Assembly (NCBI GenBank): GCA_020635495.1
Contig: JACJZQ010000006.1
Location: 62,001 to 126,000 of the forward strand
Reading direction: 5' to 3'
Length of the DNA stretch: 64,000 nucleotides
From: Flavobacteriales bacterium
GTDB lineage: Bacteria; Bacteroidota; Bacteroidia; UBA10329
Of the stretch, positions 23,829-32,581 are shown in pieces (the stretch's first letter is position 1; each line of letters begins with the position of its first letter). The notes below the pieces were generated by a model that was not told the DNA's origin, searched no databases, and was given only the letters and a program-made list of their open reading frames with translations. The translations under genes and the position numbers were made by a program.

Positions 23829-23987
23829 TCAAATGAAGAATAACTTAAAGAGCAAGAGTCCGAGACCTGTAAAGCCCAAAATGGCCATAATAAAAGTGCG
23901 CCAAAAGAAATAGCCGTTCTTCTTATGATAACTGGCGGATAGCCATGACAACAGCACAACAACTAATGCAAACCCAAGCCATTTCAT
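23829..23987 (-). CDS. small membrane protein, 52 residues
   Basis: A short open frame, ATG at 23987 to TGA at 23829, encoding MKWLGFALVVVLLSWLSASY then HKKNGYFFWRT and a second helix IMAILGFTGLGLLLFKLFFI. Two hydrophobic helices joined by a basic loop make a convincing small inner-membrane hairpin. It lies in the gap between the SprB-like gene (same strand, 57 bp downstream) and the divergent barrel gene. I do not know the family. Coding likelihood rests on hydropathy and a good ATG only. Confidence 0.6.
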   Translation of the reverse strand: MKWLGFALVVVLLSWLSASYHKKNGYFFWRTFIMAILGFTGLGLLLFKLFFI

Positions 23988-24050
23988 GGCGGCAAAGATT
24001 CGATTCTTGAGCGTTTGGAGATGTAATTATTCTCACACAATTGGCAACAA

Positions 24051-24080
24051 TTTTTGTCTGCAACGCGCGTAGTACATTTG
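24051..24080 (+). promoter_or_regulatory. promoter touching the start codon of the barrel gene
   Basis: TTTTTG (24051-24056), 16 bases, then a perfect -7 element TACATTTG (24073-24080). The ATG is at 24085, so transcription should start at or next to the start codon. Confidence 0.65.
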
Positions 24081-24084
24081 CGCC

Positions 24085-24954
24085 ATGCTCAGAGTTGCTA
24101 CCAGCCTATTGCTTTTGTTCGGAATTGTTCTGAACGGGTTCGGCCAAGACGAAAAGTTTCCGCAGACCATTACGGCCGGCATCGAGTTCAGGCCCATTTT
24201 TCCTGCCTCGTTTCTAAACACGGGAGACCAGACCGTTTCTAACGACTCTTACAGTATTACTGTTTCTCCCAAATTCGGTTTCTCGGCAGGAATGACAGTT
24301 AGATACGGTTTTCATAAACGGTTTGCCTTGGAAACAGGCATCAATTTCGTGCAGCGTAATTATGATCTGAACATAAGCCGTGATTCTGTTCCGCCAATCG
24401 GACCGTATGCTGGAAGCGCAGCCTACAACAGCAATACCGACTTCACCATCATAGGCTATGAACACCCTATAAAGCTGTTGTTCTTTGTTCAGGTTGCCGA
24501 GAAGTTTTACCTCAATGCGGCAGCCGGATTCCAGTTCACGTTCTTTCCATCTGATATTTTCACCACAAACGAAGAATCAACTCGTTATAGCCAATCTTTT
24601 GACCATTATTCGGAACGCGTAGGCATTGATGGTCAGATCAAGGGGCTGAACAATGATGGCTTCATTAACATGGGTGGCATTCTGAATCTCGGCATGGAAT
24701 ACCGCACAGAAAAGGCAGGGTATTTCTATTTGGGCGGAACCTATCATGTTCCTTTCTCTGATGTTTACAGAAGTCGGTTCGAGTACTTGGATCAAAGCAG
24801 CCCTGTACCGATCAATGATCAGGTGCAGCAGATCTTCCTAAACGGAAGTTATCTGACGTTTGATGTGAGGTATTTCTTTCATTCGCAGCCTATTGTCAAA
24901 AGAGACAAAAAGAAAAAGGGTAAGAATCTCAACAACGCTCCATCGGAAGACTGA
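24085..24954 (+). CDS. outer-membrane beta-barrel protein
   Basis: A 289-residue protein with a signal peptide (MLRVATSLLLLFGIVLNGFGQ) and alternating beta strands typical of PorT/OmpA-like barrels of Bacteroidota: SVTVSPKFGFSAGMTVRYGF-type strands, FALETGINFVQRNY, FYLNAAAGFQFTFFP, GGILNLGMEYRTEKAGYFYLG. It ends with LTFDVRYFFHSQ followed by a Lys-rich tail (KRDKKKKGKNL) that would lie in the periplasm. Exact function is unknown. The promoter almost abuts the ATG, so the mRNA may be leaderless. Confidence 0.82.
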   Translation: MLRVATSLLLLFGIVLNGFGQDEKFPQTITAGIEFRPIFPASFLNTGDQTVSNDSYSITVSPKFGFSAGMTVRYGFHKRFALETGINFVQRNYDLNISRDSVPPIGPYAGSAAYNSNTDFTIIGYEHPIKLLFFVQVAEKFYLNAAAGFQFTFFPSDIFTTNEESTRYSQSFDHYSERVGIDGQIKGLNNDGFINMGGILNLGMEYRTEKAGYFYLGGTYHVPFSDVYRSRFEYLDQSSPVPINDQVQQIFLNGSYLTFDVRYFFHSQPIVKRDKKKKGKNLNNAPSED

Positions 24955-25028
24955 GTGATTTGGGTCTCTTCGATGACCAAATTGTTAACAGCAAGCACAT
25001 TTTGCGTTAATCACGCAGAGGATTGTCT

Positions 25029-25036
25029 TAGTTTTG
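25029..25036 (+). promoter_or_regulatory. -7 element upstream of the modular T9SS protein gene
   Basis: TAGTTTTG fits TAnnTTTG and ends 23 bases before the ATG at 25060. A TTTG at 25001-25004 could be the -33 element, but the 24-base gap is longer than usual. Confidence 0.5.
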
Positions 25037-25059
25037 CTGGTTCACAAACAGACCGAACA

Positions 25060-28000
25060 ATGAAAAATATCTACTTGATTACCGCGCTTCTATTTGCGGC
25101 ATTTACATCAAGCGGCCAAAACTTTTTCTTCGAAGATTTTGATGGCTGCGATCTTCCTTCTGGCTGGACCAACACTGCCGTTGTTGGCGATACAGCTTGG
25201 GTATTTGGAGACAACGCTGCTGGGTCTCCAGCTGGTAATGTCGATGGCTCTTGCATGGCCTACGTCCATGATGATGACCTTGGAGGAGGATATCCAGCCG
25301 TTGTTGCTGACCTGGTGTCTCCGACAATTGACCTTTCTTCGTTGGATACCGCGCTTCTTCAATTCGATTATGTGTTCGAAGACCTTGGAGCCTCCTACTT
25401 TGCTGTAGCTCTTTGGAATGGTGCTGACTGGGATACCGTGTTGGTTGAAAACACAGACCCGGGTTGCTTCGGATTCTTCCCAACATGTACTCCTAGAAGT
25501 GCTTCTATAGATCTTACTGATCACCTTATTTCAGACTTTCAGATCAAGTTTATTTTTGATGACGGGGCTGGTTGGAATTGGTACATCGGGCTTGATAATG
25601 TTGCTGTGTATGTACCACCTGCAAAAGACGCAGTGGCTGTTGAAGAAATTGCACCAGAATCTGCTTGCGGGCTTTCTGCTGCTGAGATGATCTCGTTGAT
25701 CGTCTTCAACAATGGTCTGAGTGACATTACAAGCATCGATGCAGGTTTTGCCGTTGGTGCACAGACAGCCTCAGAGTCGTTTACTGTGAACATTGCGGTT
25801 GGTGAGACCGACACGCTCGATTTCGTTACCACAGTGGATATGAGCGCAATAGGTGTCTATGACTTTGCCGTTTGGGTAGAATTGGCCGGTGATCAGGATA
25901 CCGGTAACGATACCGTTTGGTTCTCAAGACAGAACATTCCAGTTATTTCAACCTTGCCTTACAGCGAAGGATTCGAATCTGGAAACGGATTCTGGAATTC
26001 AGGGGGCGTCAACAGCTCTTGGGAGTTAGGTGTACCTGCCAATACCATTATCAGCGAAGCGAATAATGGCATGAATGCTTGGGTAACCAATTTAACCGGA
26101 GAATACCCTATCAACTCGGAGTCTTACGTAGAGTCACCATGTTTCGATTTCTCTGGTCTGACCGTAGATCCTATATTCCGATTTGCGCACATTTTCAGCA
26201 CAGAAAACTGCTGTGATGAAGGTTTTATTGACATCAGCCTTGATGGTGGTGCCAATTGGAGCCGATTAGGAGCTGCTGGTGAGGGAATCAATTGGTATGA
26301 TGATGCCACCAACAACGATTGGGACGGAGATGGAGCAAGCGATGCGGGTTCCATGTGGAGAACTGCACAGCATGTTCTTGACGGAGCGGCAGGTCAATCT
26401 CAAGTGAAACTTAGAATTGCATTCAGTTCTGATTTCTCTGTTAACGGAGAAGGATTCGGTTTCGATGACATCGAGATATTCGAATTCCCTACCATCAACG
26501 CTGGTGTTACCGAAATTCTATCGCCTGTAAACGGCTGCGGATTGGGTTCTGAAGTTGTAACTGTGGTTATTGAAAACACTGGGCTTGAAGACCTGGTAGA
26601 TTTTGACGTTGCTTACAATGCTGGTGCAGGTGTTATTTCTGAAACAATGACTGACACACTGTTTGTCGGTGAGATCGACACGGTAACTTTTGCCACTCCA
26701 GCCGACCTGTCTACCATTGGAGATTACATGATTGCCGCTTGGACAGAAGTTGTAGGAGACGGTGACCCAGGAAATGATTCAACATTCACAACGGTTACTC
26801 ATATTCCTGTCATCTCGACACTTCCTTACATGGAAGACTTTGAAAATGGTGCTGGCGGTTGGGTTTCTGGCGGAGACCAAAGCACTTGGGCGCTCGGAGA
26901 TCCTGAAACAGCCTTCATTGACACAGCTAATTCAGGCGTAAACGCTTGGGTTACCAATCTTTCAGGATTCTACAACGACAATGAGTCGTCTTACGTGGAA
27001 TCTCCTTGTTTCGATTTCTCTTCTCTGGTAGTTGACCCTGTTTTCCGATTCGCGATCATAGCCAACTCAGAAGAAGGTTGGGATGGAACTTGGGTAGAAA
27101 TTTCTACCGATGCAGGCGCCACTTGGAGCACTGTTGGAAACTTCGGAGAAGGAACCAACTGGTATAATGCTGAAGACCAGCACGGAGCGCTTGGCGATGA
27201 AGATTGGTGGGATGCGCCATTGGGTATTGAAAACCAATGGTTCACTGCAACGCATCTGTTGGACGGTGCCGCTGGTGAAGGTTCGGTCAAAGTGAGAGTA
27301 TTCTTCCAATCAGACGGTGTTTTCAATACTTGGGATGGATTTGCATTTGATGACGTTCAGGTGTTTGAACAACCATCTATCAACGCAGGTGTAACAGAGA
27401 TCATCAGCCCAGTTACCGGTTGCGGATTGGGAATTGAGAATGTGACTGTTGTCATTGAAAACTTCGGAGATGCGAACTTGGTAGATTTCGAAGTTGGATA
27501 CTCGATTGATGGAAACATTGTGACGGAAACCATCACAGATACACTATTCTCTGCAACAGTAGACACTTTTACGTTTGCGGTTGGAGCTGATCTTTCAATT
27601 CCGGATGATTATGACTTTGCTGCTTGGACGGCTGTTGTTGGAGATGGCGACATTTTGAACGATTCGTTGTTCTCCATGGTAACCAGTGCACCTGTTATCA
27701 CATCTCTTCCGTACATGACCGATTTTGAATCTGGAACAGACGGATGGTATTCAGTTACAGGCGATGTTGGTGTTTGGGAACTTGGAGACCCTGAAGGATT
27801 GCTTATTGATACGGCCAACTCGGGAGTAAATGCTTGGGCAACCAACCTCAACACGCTTAACTATCAGAACGATCAACTTTCTTACCTGATCTCTCCATGT
27901 TTTGATTTCAGCAGTTTGATTATTGATCCAATTCTGCAATTCGCGTTCATCAGCAACTCGGAAGTTGGCTGGGATGGAATGTGGCTTGAGGTTTCTACAG

Positions 28001-30453
28001 ATGCTGGAACAACGTGGTCTACTCTCGGAAACTTAGGAGAAGGAACCAACTGGTACAACAATCAAGATCAACACGGAGTCCTTGGCGATGAAGACTGGTG
28101 GGACGGAAACACCGCTGACACCGTAGCTTGGATAAACGCTGAGCACCTCATTGATGGTGTTGCAGGTTCATCAGATGTTATCATCAGATTCGTGTTCGAT
28201 TCAGACCCTTCTATCAACACGTTCGAAGGATTTGCAGTTGATGACATCAGCGTTACAGAACAACCACCGATCAACGGAAGCATCTTTGCGGTAACTGCAC
28301 CAACAACAGGTTGCGGACTTACAGATGCTGAGGCGATTTCTGTCACTGTATCCAACCTAGGTTCACTTCCAATGGATTCGGTCATCCTATCCTACTCGCT
28401 GGATAACGGTCCGGTGGTCACGGAGATCTTCAACGATACCATTCAACCGAACAACAGTGACAACTTCACGTTTGCACAGACCATTGACCTAAGCGCGTTT
28501 GGAGACTACAACCTGACTGTTTGGGTTACGGCTATTGGCGATGGAGATACATCTAACGACACGTTGATGACGGTGATCACCAGCGTACCTACGGTGAATA
28601 CATTGCCTTACGCCATTGATTTTGAAAATGGCTCTGGCGGTTGGAGATCGATAGGTCTCATCAACGAATGGGAATTGGGAGATCCGGAAGGAACGATCAT
28701 TGACACAGCATACAGCGGTGTAAATGCTTGGGCTACCAACCTCAACACGTTGAACTATGAAAATGGTGAGTTCTCTGTATTGATCTCGCCATGTCTGGAT
28801 TTCAGCAATGAGACTGATGACCCAGTTATCCGATTTGCCATTCAGCATGATATTGAAGCTGGCTGGGATGCTGCCTGGATGGAGGTATCGACAAATGGCG
28901 GTGCAAACTGGAGCATACTTGGTAACGTTGGCGAAGGTGAAAACTGGTACACCAACGATCAGTTTGCCAACACCCTCATAAACAGAGGCTGGGACGGACA
29001 ATCCGGACAAGCTGGCGAATGGGTAATTGCCGAGCACATTCTTGATGGTGTGGCCGGAGAAGCTGACGTTCAGGTTAGATATGTGTTCTCAACGGACGCA
29101 TCGGTCAACTTCTTTGAAGGTGCTGCAATTGATGACATCAGCATTTTCCCACAACCACAGCTTGATCTTGTGGCCATTTCGATGGACGCTCCACAGGATG
29201 GATGTGACCTGATGGATGAAGAAGTAACCATGACGTTCTGGAACAAAGGACTTCAGTCGGTCAGCAACTTCGAACTTGGTTTCAGAGTTGATGGAGGTGC
29301 TGCCCAAACGGAAACCTACACAGGAACCGTCAATCAGAACGACACCGTTACCTACACCTTCGCGGTAGAAATGGCTGATCTTTCTGGTGCTGGCATGCAC
29401 ACAATTGATGTGTTCACAGCGCTTGCCGGTGACGAAGACATGAATTCAGACACCGTTCTTGGAAACATGGTAGAGAACTTCGGCAACCTTACTCCGCTCT
29501 CGCAAACCGAGATGCCTACAGGAGCCCTTATCAGTTCAACTATTGCTGAAGGAACTTCTTCTCAGATCTTCTTCTGTGGACTACCTCCGGTATTGGATGG
29601 CTGTTTAGAGATCGTTAGTGTTAGCATTGATTCATTGCAACACACGTTCTTGTCAGATCTGGACATATTCCTCATCTCTCCTGCTGGAGATACGTTGGAG
29701 CTGTCTACAGACAACGGTGGTGCTTCAAACGATATCTCAAACGTTGTGTTCACGGACACGGCTAGTATGAATATCGTAGACCAGACCACGGATATCGTTC
29801 CTGGATACTATCACCCAGAGGATCTGCTTGGATTTGAAAGTCTTTACAATGGTCAGGATCCGAATGGAGCTTGGACTCTTTGGATCAATGATGATGCAGG
29901 TGGCGATGATGGACAGTTGATCAGCTGGACAATGACCTTCCAAGACAATAGTCCGATGCCGGTTCTTACTCAAGGAGATACCACCATTTGTATCACTCAG
30001 GTACTGACGGTTGGATTGGCGAACACCTACGATTCGTATCTGTGGACAACTGGAAACAACTCGCAAGAGATCGATCTCTTCGGAAACATCCTAGGATTGG
30101 GTACAACTGAAATTTCAGTTACAGTAGATCAGGACGGATGTACCGGAACAAGTAACTCGTTCGTTCTTACAGTTGATGCGTGTGCAGGAATTGATGAATT
30201 GGCCGGTCTGACCATCGATATGTATCCGAATCCTACCGCAGGAAACATTGTTCTGGAAATTTCTGGAGAAAGCAATGGTTTTGTGCTTGAAGTGGTGGAT
30301 ATGAACGGCAAATTGGTTCACACCGAAACTATCGGAGAGATTACTAATGGTTTGAGAAGAACTGTTGATCTGAGCAACGTTGCTAACGGACTCTACTTCG
30401 TGAAGTTGGATGATGGAACCTCATCAACCACAAGAAAACTGATCAAGCAATAA
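25060..30453 (+). CDS. modular T9SS type A substrate with MAM-like repeats and P-domain
   Basis: A 1797-residue secreted protein. The signal peptide is MKNIYLITALLFAAFTSSGQ. One N-terminal jelly-roll domain (FFEDFDGCDLPSGW) is followed by four consecutive modules of about 290-300 residues. Each module starts at LPY..(D/G)FE.G, carries a WELGDPE-like motif (variant in the first), SGVNAW or similar, SPCFDFS, a GWDG.W or equivalent line, and FDD(I/V). Each is followed by a CARDB-like Ig domain with GCGL. A proprotein convertase P-domain follows (DLDIFLISPAGDTLEL, GAWTLWINDDAGGDDGQL), and the end is a type A sorting domain (IDMYPNPTAGNIVLEI ... NGLYFVKL). No protease domain is present. Transcription ends at 30473-30507. 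Confidence 0.88.
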   Translation: MKNIYLITALLFAAFTSSGQNFFFEDFDGCDLPSGWTNTAVVGDTAWVFGDNAAGSPAGNVDGSCMAYVHDDDLGGGYPAVVADLVSPTIDLSSLDTALLQFDYVFEDLGASYFAVALWNGADWDTVLVENTDPGCFGFFPTCTPRSASIDLTDHLISDFQIKFIFDDGAGWNWYIGLDNVAVYVPPAKDAVAVEEIAPESACGLSAAEMISLIVFNNGLSDITSIDAGFAVGAQTASESFTVNIAVGETDTLDFVTTVDMSAIGVYDFAVWVELAGDQDTGNDTVWFSRQNIPVISTLPYSEGFESGNGFWNSGGVNSSWELGVPANTIISEANNGMNAWVTNLTGEYPINSESYVESPCFDFSGLTVDPIFRFAHIFSTENCCDEGFIDISLDGGANWSRLGAAGEGINWYDDATNNDWDGDGASDAGSMWRTAQHVLDGAAGQSQVKLRIAFSSDFSVNGEGFGFDDIEIFEFPTINAGVTEILSPVNGCGLGSEVVTVVIENTGLEDLVDFDVAYNAGAGVISETMTDTLFVGEIDTVTFATPADLSTIGDYMIAAWTEVVGDGDPGNDSTFTTVTHIPVISTLPYMEDFENGAGGWVSGGDQSTWALGDPETAFIDTANSGVNAWVTNLSGFYNDNESSYVESPCFDFSSLVVDPVFRFAIIANSEEGWDGTWVEISTDAGATWSTVGNFGEGTNWYNAEDQHGALGDEDWWDAPLGIENQWFTATHLLDGAAGEGSVKVRVFFQSDGVFNTWDGFAFDDVQVFEQPSINAGVTEIISPVTGCGLGIENVTVVIENFGDANLVDFEVGYSIDGNIVTETITDTLFSATVDTFTFAVGADLSIPDDYDFAAWTAVVGDGDILNDSLFSMVTSAPVITSLPYMTDFESGTDGWYSVTGDVGVWELGDPEGLLIDTANSGVNAWATNLNTLNYQNDQLSYLISPCFDFSSLIIDPILQFAFISNSEVGWDGMWLEVSTDAGTTWSTLGNLGEGTNWYNNQDQHGVLGDEDWWDGNTADTVAWINAEHLIDGVAGSSDVIIRFVFDSDPSINTFEGFAVDDISVTEQPPINGSIFAVTAPTTGCGLTDAEAISVTVSNLGSLPMDSVILSYSLDNGPVVTEIFNDTIQPNNSDNFTFAQTIDLSAFGDYNLTVWVTAIGDGDTSNDTLMTVITSVPTVNTLPYAIDFENGSGGWRSIGLINEWELGDPEGTIIDTAYSGVNAWATNLNTLNYENGEFSVLISPCLDFSNETDDPVIRFAIQHDIEAGWDAAWMEVSTNGGANWSILGNVGEGENWYTNDQFANTLINRGWDGQSGQAGEWVIAEHILDGVAGEADVQVRYVFSTDASVNFFEGAAIDDISIFPQPQLDLVAISMDAPQDGCDLMDEEVTMTFWNKGLQSVSNFELGFRVDGGAAQTETYTGTVNQNDTVTYTFAVEMADLSGAGMHTIDVFTALAGDEDMNSDTVLGNMVENFGNLTPLSQTEMPTGALISSTIAEGTSSQIFFCGLPPVLDGCLEIVSVSIDSLQHTFLSDLDIFLISPAGDTLELSTDNGGASNDISNVVFTDTASMNIVDQTTDIVPGYYHPEDLLGFESLYNGQDPNGAWTLWINDDAGGDDGQLISWTMTFQDNSPMPVLTQGDTTICITQVLTVGLANTYDSYLWTTGNNSQEIDLFGNILGLGTTEISVTVDQDGCTGTSNSFVLTVDACAGIDELAGLTIDMYPNPTAGNIVLEISGESNGFVLEVVDMNGKLVHTETIGEITNGLRRTVDLSNVANGLYFVKLDDGTSSTTRKLIKQ
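25950..29160 (+). repeat. four tandem protein modules of ~290-300 residues
   Basis: Internal repeats inside the modular T9SS gene, with module starts (LPY...FE.G) near 25957, 26820, 27706 and 28605. Protein motifs repeat closely while codons have drifted, so this is an old internal amplification. Confidence 0.75.
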
Positions 30454-30472
30454 GGTCAGTCACAACAATTTG

Positions 30473-30507
30473 AAAGGGCGGTGAGCAATTCACCGCCCTT
30501 TTTATTT
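30473..30507 (+). terminator. strong rho-independent terminator
   Basis: A 12-bp perfect stem (AAAGGGCGGTGA/TCACCGCCCTTT) with loop GCAAT and a T run, 20 bp after the stop of the modular T9SS gene. Confidence 0.9.
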
Positions 30508-30514
30508 TTATCGC

Positions 30515-31093
30515 ATGGCAAGAACACCAACAGTACACATGGAATTGGGCTACGATGCACCCGATTTCGCATTACCGAACGTAGTAACGGGAAAGTCTAC
30601 CAACTACTCAGACATCGAAGGAGAAAAGGGCACGGTGGTCATGTTCATCTGCAACCACTGCCCTTTCGTGGTGCATGTTATGGACGAACTGATCCGTATA
30701 GGAAACGATTACAAAAACCGTGGGATCGGTTTCGTTGCTATCAGTTCCAATGATGTTACCACACATCCAGCCGATGCTCCAGAATTGATGAAAAAGTTGG
30801 CCGAGGAGAAAGCTTTTCCATTTCCGTATCTGTACGATGAATCGCAGGAAACTGCAAAAGCATACACGGCTGCATGCACGCCAGACTTCAGCGTTTTCAA
30901 TTCAGCAACGAAATGCGTTTACCGTGGTCAGTTGGATGATAGCCGCCCCGGAAATGAGCAGCCTGTTAATGGCAAAGACCTACGCAAAGTACTGGATGAT
31001 CTGATCGCAGGAAATCCGATTCCTGCAGAGCAGAAACCCAGTTTGGGATGTAACATTAAATGGAAAGCGGGCAATGAGCCCGACTATTATTGA
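30515..31093 (+). CDS. thioredoxin-fold protein (AhpC/TSA type) with CNHCP motif
   Basis: A 192-residue protein of the redoxin group. YDAPDFALPNVVTGKSTNY leads into the fold, the active-site region is MFICNHCPFVVHV (Cys46, Cys49), and the C-terminal part contains CTPDFSVFN and RGQLDDSRPGNEQPV. The CxxC in a FICNHCPFV context is typical of a bacterial redoxin family, sometimes annotated as thioredoxin family protein. It lacks a signal peptide and is probably cytoplasmic, likely with thiol-disulfide or peroxide-related activity. It begins 8 bp after the strong terminator and overlaps the end of the convergent gene by 7 bp. Confidence 0.88.
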   Translation: MARTPTVHMELGYDAPDFALPNVVTGKSTNYSDIEGEKGTVVMFICNHCPFVVHVMDELIRIGNDYKNRGIGFVAISSNDVTTHPADAPELMKKLAEEKAFPFPYLYDESQETAKAYTAACTPDFSVFNSATKCVYRGQLDDSRPGNEQPVNGKDLRKVLDDLIAGNPIPAEQKPSLGCNIKWKAGNEPDYY

Positions 31094-31521
31094 TTCTCGG
31101 CAAATTCTTTGAAGCAGACCGTGCTTCTCTTGAGTTGACGCCTGAGCGTGCCGCGAACAAATCCGCCTGCTAGCTTCAATGCACCTTGAAGATTCACTTC
31201 CTGATTGATGATGAACTTGGTAGAGTTTTCCGTCAGTTTTTGAAACTGGTAGTTGGAGTAACTGACATAACCTTGTCCGTCATACCGAATCATGTAACGC
31301 TCTGGCAACTCATTATGCAGCACTGTTTCAGTGATCAGCATTCTGCCTGCGGCTGATTCAAAAACCACTTCACTTTTGGCGCCAGGCTGCCTGAATTCGC
31401 CAGAAACGTGCTTTACCGATTTCAGCCCTTCCAACCACTGCAGCGTGCAATCCGGATCCTGGATCAACTTGATCAGAAGATCCATCGGTCTGTCAATATC
31501 TATCTCCGCTTTGAACTTCAT
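31087..31521 (-). CDS. SRPBCC/START-like ligand-binding protein
   Basis: A 144-residue protein with the SRPBCC pattern: a first strand MKFKAEIDIDRPMDLLIKLI, then CTLQWLEGLKSVKHVSGE, SEVVFES, and the long C-terminal helix (QGALKLAGGFVRGTLRRQL) that closes the hydrophobic cavity. Such proteins bind lipids or other hydrophobic ligands; the ligand is not predictable. No signal peptide. Its 3' end overlaps the thioredoxin-fold gene by 7 bp in convergent orientation. Confidence 0.8.
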   Translation of the reverse strand: MKFKAEIDIDRPMDLLIKLIQDPDCTLQWLEGLKSVKHVSGEFRQPGAKSEVVFESAAGRMLITETVLHNELPERYMIRYDGQGYVSYSNYQFQKLTENSTKFIINQEVNLQGALKLAGGFVRGTLRRQLKRSTVCFKEFAENQ

Positions 31522-31550
31522 TTCTCCAACAATACAACATGAAGAAACTA

Positions 31551-31577
31551 AAAAGGTGTTCCGATCTGGAACACCTT
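31551..31577 (-). terminator. terminator of thioredoxin reductase
   Basis: A 10-bp stem AAGGTGTTCC/GGAACACCTT with a 5-base loop, followed on the minus strand by TTTT. It lies 24 bp past the trxB stop. Confidence 0.8.
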
Positions 31578-31600
31578 CCTATTCAGTTATCAAAATGTTA

Positions 31601-32542
31601 TCAATGAATACCGATATCGGCCAAGTAGCGTTCTGCATCAAGCGCAGCCATACAACCGGTACCAGCAGCTGTTACCGCTTGGCGATAAACTTTATCGGCA
31701 GCATCACCAGAAGCGAACACGCCAGGAATCTTGGTTTTTGACGATCCAGGAGTAACCTTCAGGTAACCCGTTTCATCCATATCCAACCATCCTTTAAAGA
31801 TGTCTGTATTCGGTTTGTGACCGATAGCCACGAAGAAACCTGTACAAGGAATGGTTATCTCTTCGCCCGTTGCATTGTTCTTGGCCTTCACGCCCTCAAC
31901 ACCCTTGTCTCCCAGAATTTCAACCGTTTCGTGATTGAATAGAATCTCAATGTTCGGAGTGTTCATTACACGATGCTGCATGGCCTTGGAAGCACGCATC
32001 TCGTCTCTTCTTACCAACATGGTAACCTTAGAACAAAGTTTTGCCAAGTAAGAAGCTTCCTCTGCAGCAGTATCTCCAGCACCTACAATTACCACTTCCT
32101 GGCCTTTGTAAAAGAAACCATCGCAAACCGCGCAGGCTGATACTCCGAAACCATTCAAGCGTTGCTCAGATTCTAAACCAAGCCATTTGGCAGATGCGCC
32201 TGTGGCAATGATCACACTATCCGCCAACACGGTCTTATCGTTGATGATGACTTTATGAACCGGGCCTGTAAAGTCAACTTCGGTTACCAATTCATATCGA
32301 ACCTCTGTTCCAAAGCGTTCTGCCTGTTTTCTCAGGTCTTCCATCATCTGCGGTCCGTTTACGCCATCAGGATAACCTGGATAATTATCTACTTCTGTAG
32401 TAATGGTCAACTGACCACCTGGTTGCATACCAGTATAAACCAGTGGTTCCATGTCGGCACGGGCAGCGTAAATGGCGGCTGTGTATCCAGCAGGTCCGCT
32501 ACCTATGATCACACATTTCCTTCTTTCTAATTCTTCTGACAT
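31601..32542 (-). CDS. trxB: thioredoxin reductase
   Basis: A 313-residue low-molecular-weight flavoprotein thioredoxin reductase, which passes electrons from NADPH through FAD to thioredoxin. The FAD-binding GSGPAGYTAAIYAARA is at the N-terminus, GGQLTITTEVDNYPG follows, and the redox-active pair is CAVC (Cys137, Cys140) in SACAVCDGFF. The NADPH-binding motif is GAGDTAAEEASYL, and the C-terminal FAD motif is GVFASGDAADKVYRQAVTAAG. Length is normal. A near-consensus -7 element (TACATTCG) lies at 32560-32567. A terminator follows at 31551-31577. Confidence 0.96.
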   Translation of the reverse strand: MSEELERRKCVIIGSGPAGYTAAIYAARADMEPLVYTGMQPGGQLTITTEVDNYPGYPDGVNGPQMMEDLRKQAERFGTEVRYELVTEVDFTGPVHKVIINDKTVLADSVIIATGASAKWLGLESEQRLNGFGVSACAVCDGFFYKGQEVVIVGAGDTAAEEASYLAKLCSKVTMLVRRDEMRASKAMQHRVMNTPNIEILFNHETVEILGDKGVEGVKAKNNATGEEITIPCTGFFVAIGHKPNTDIFKGWLDMDETGYLKVTPGSSKTKIPGVFASGDAADKVYRQAVTAAGTGCMAALDAERYLADIGIH

Positions 32543-32581
32543 GATTCTTTATTTGTTTGCGAATGTATTAATGCCTTGAGA

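Noticed and set aside
23699..23962. 87-codon minus-strand frame overlapping the SprB-like gene start
   Set aside because: It overlaps both the SprB-like signal-peptide region and the small two-helix gene in a different frame, and its composition is poor (Cys/Phe/Ser-rich).
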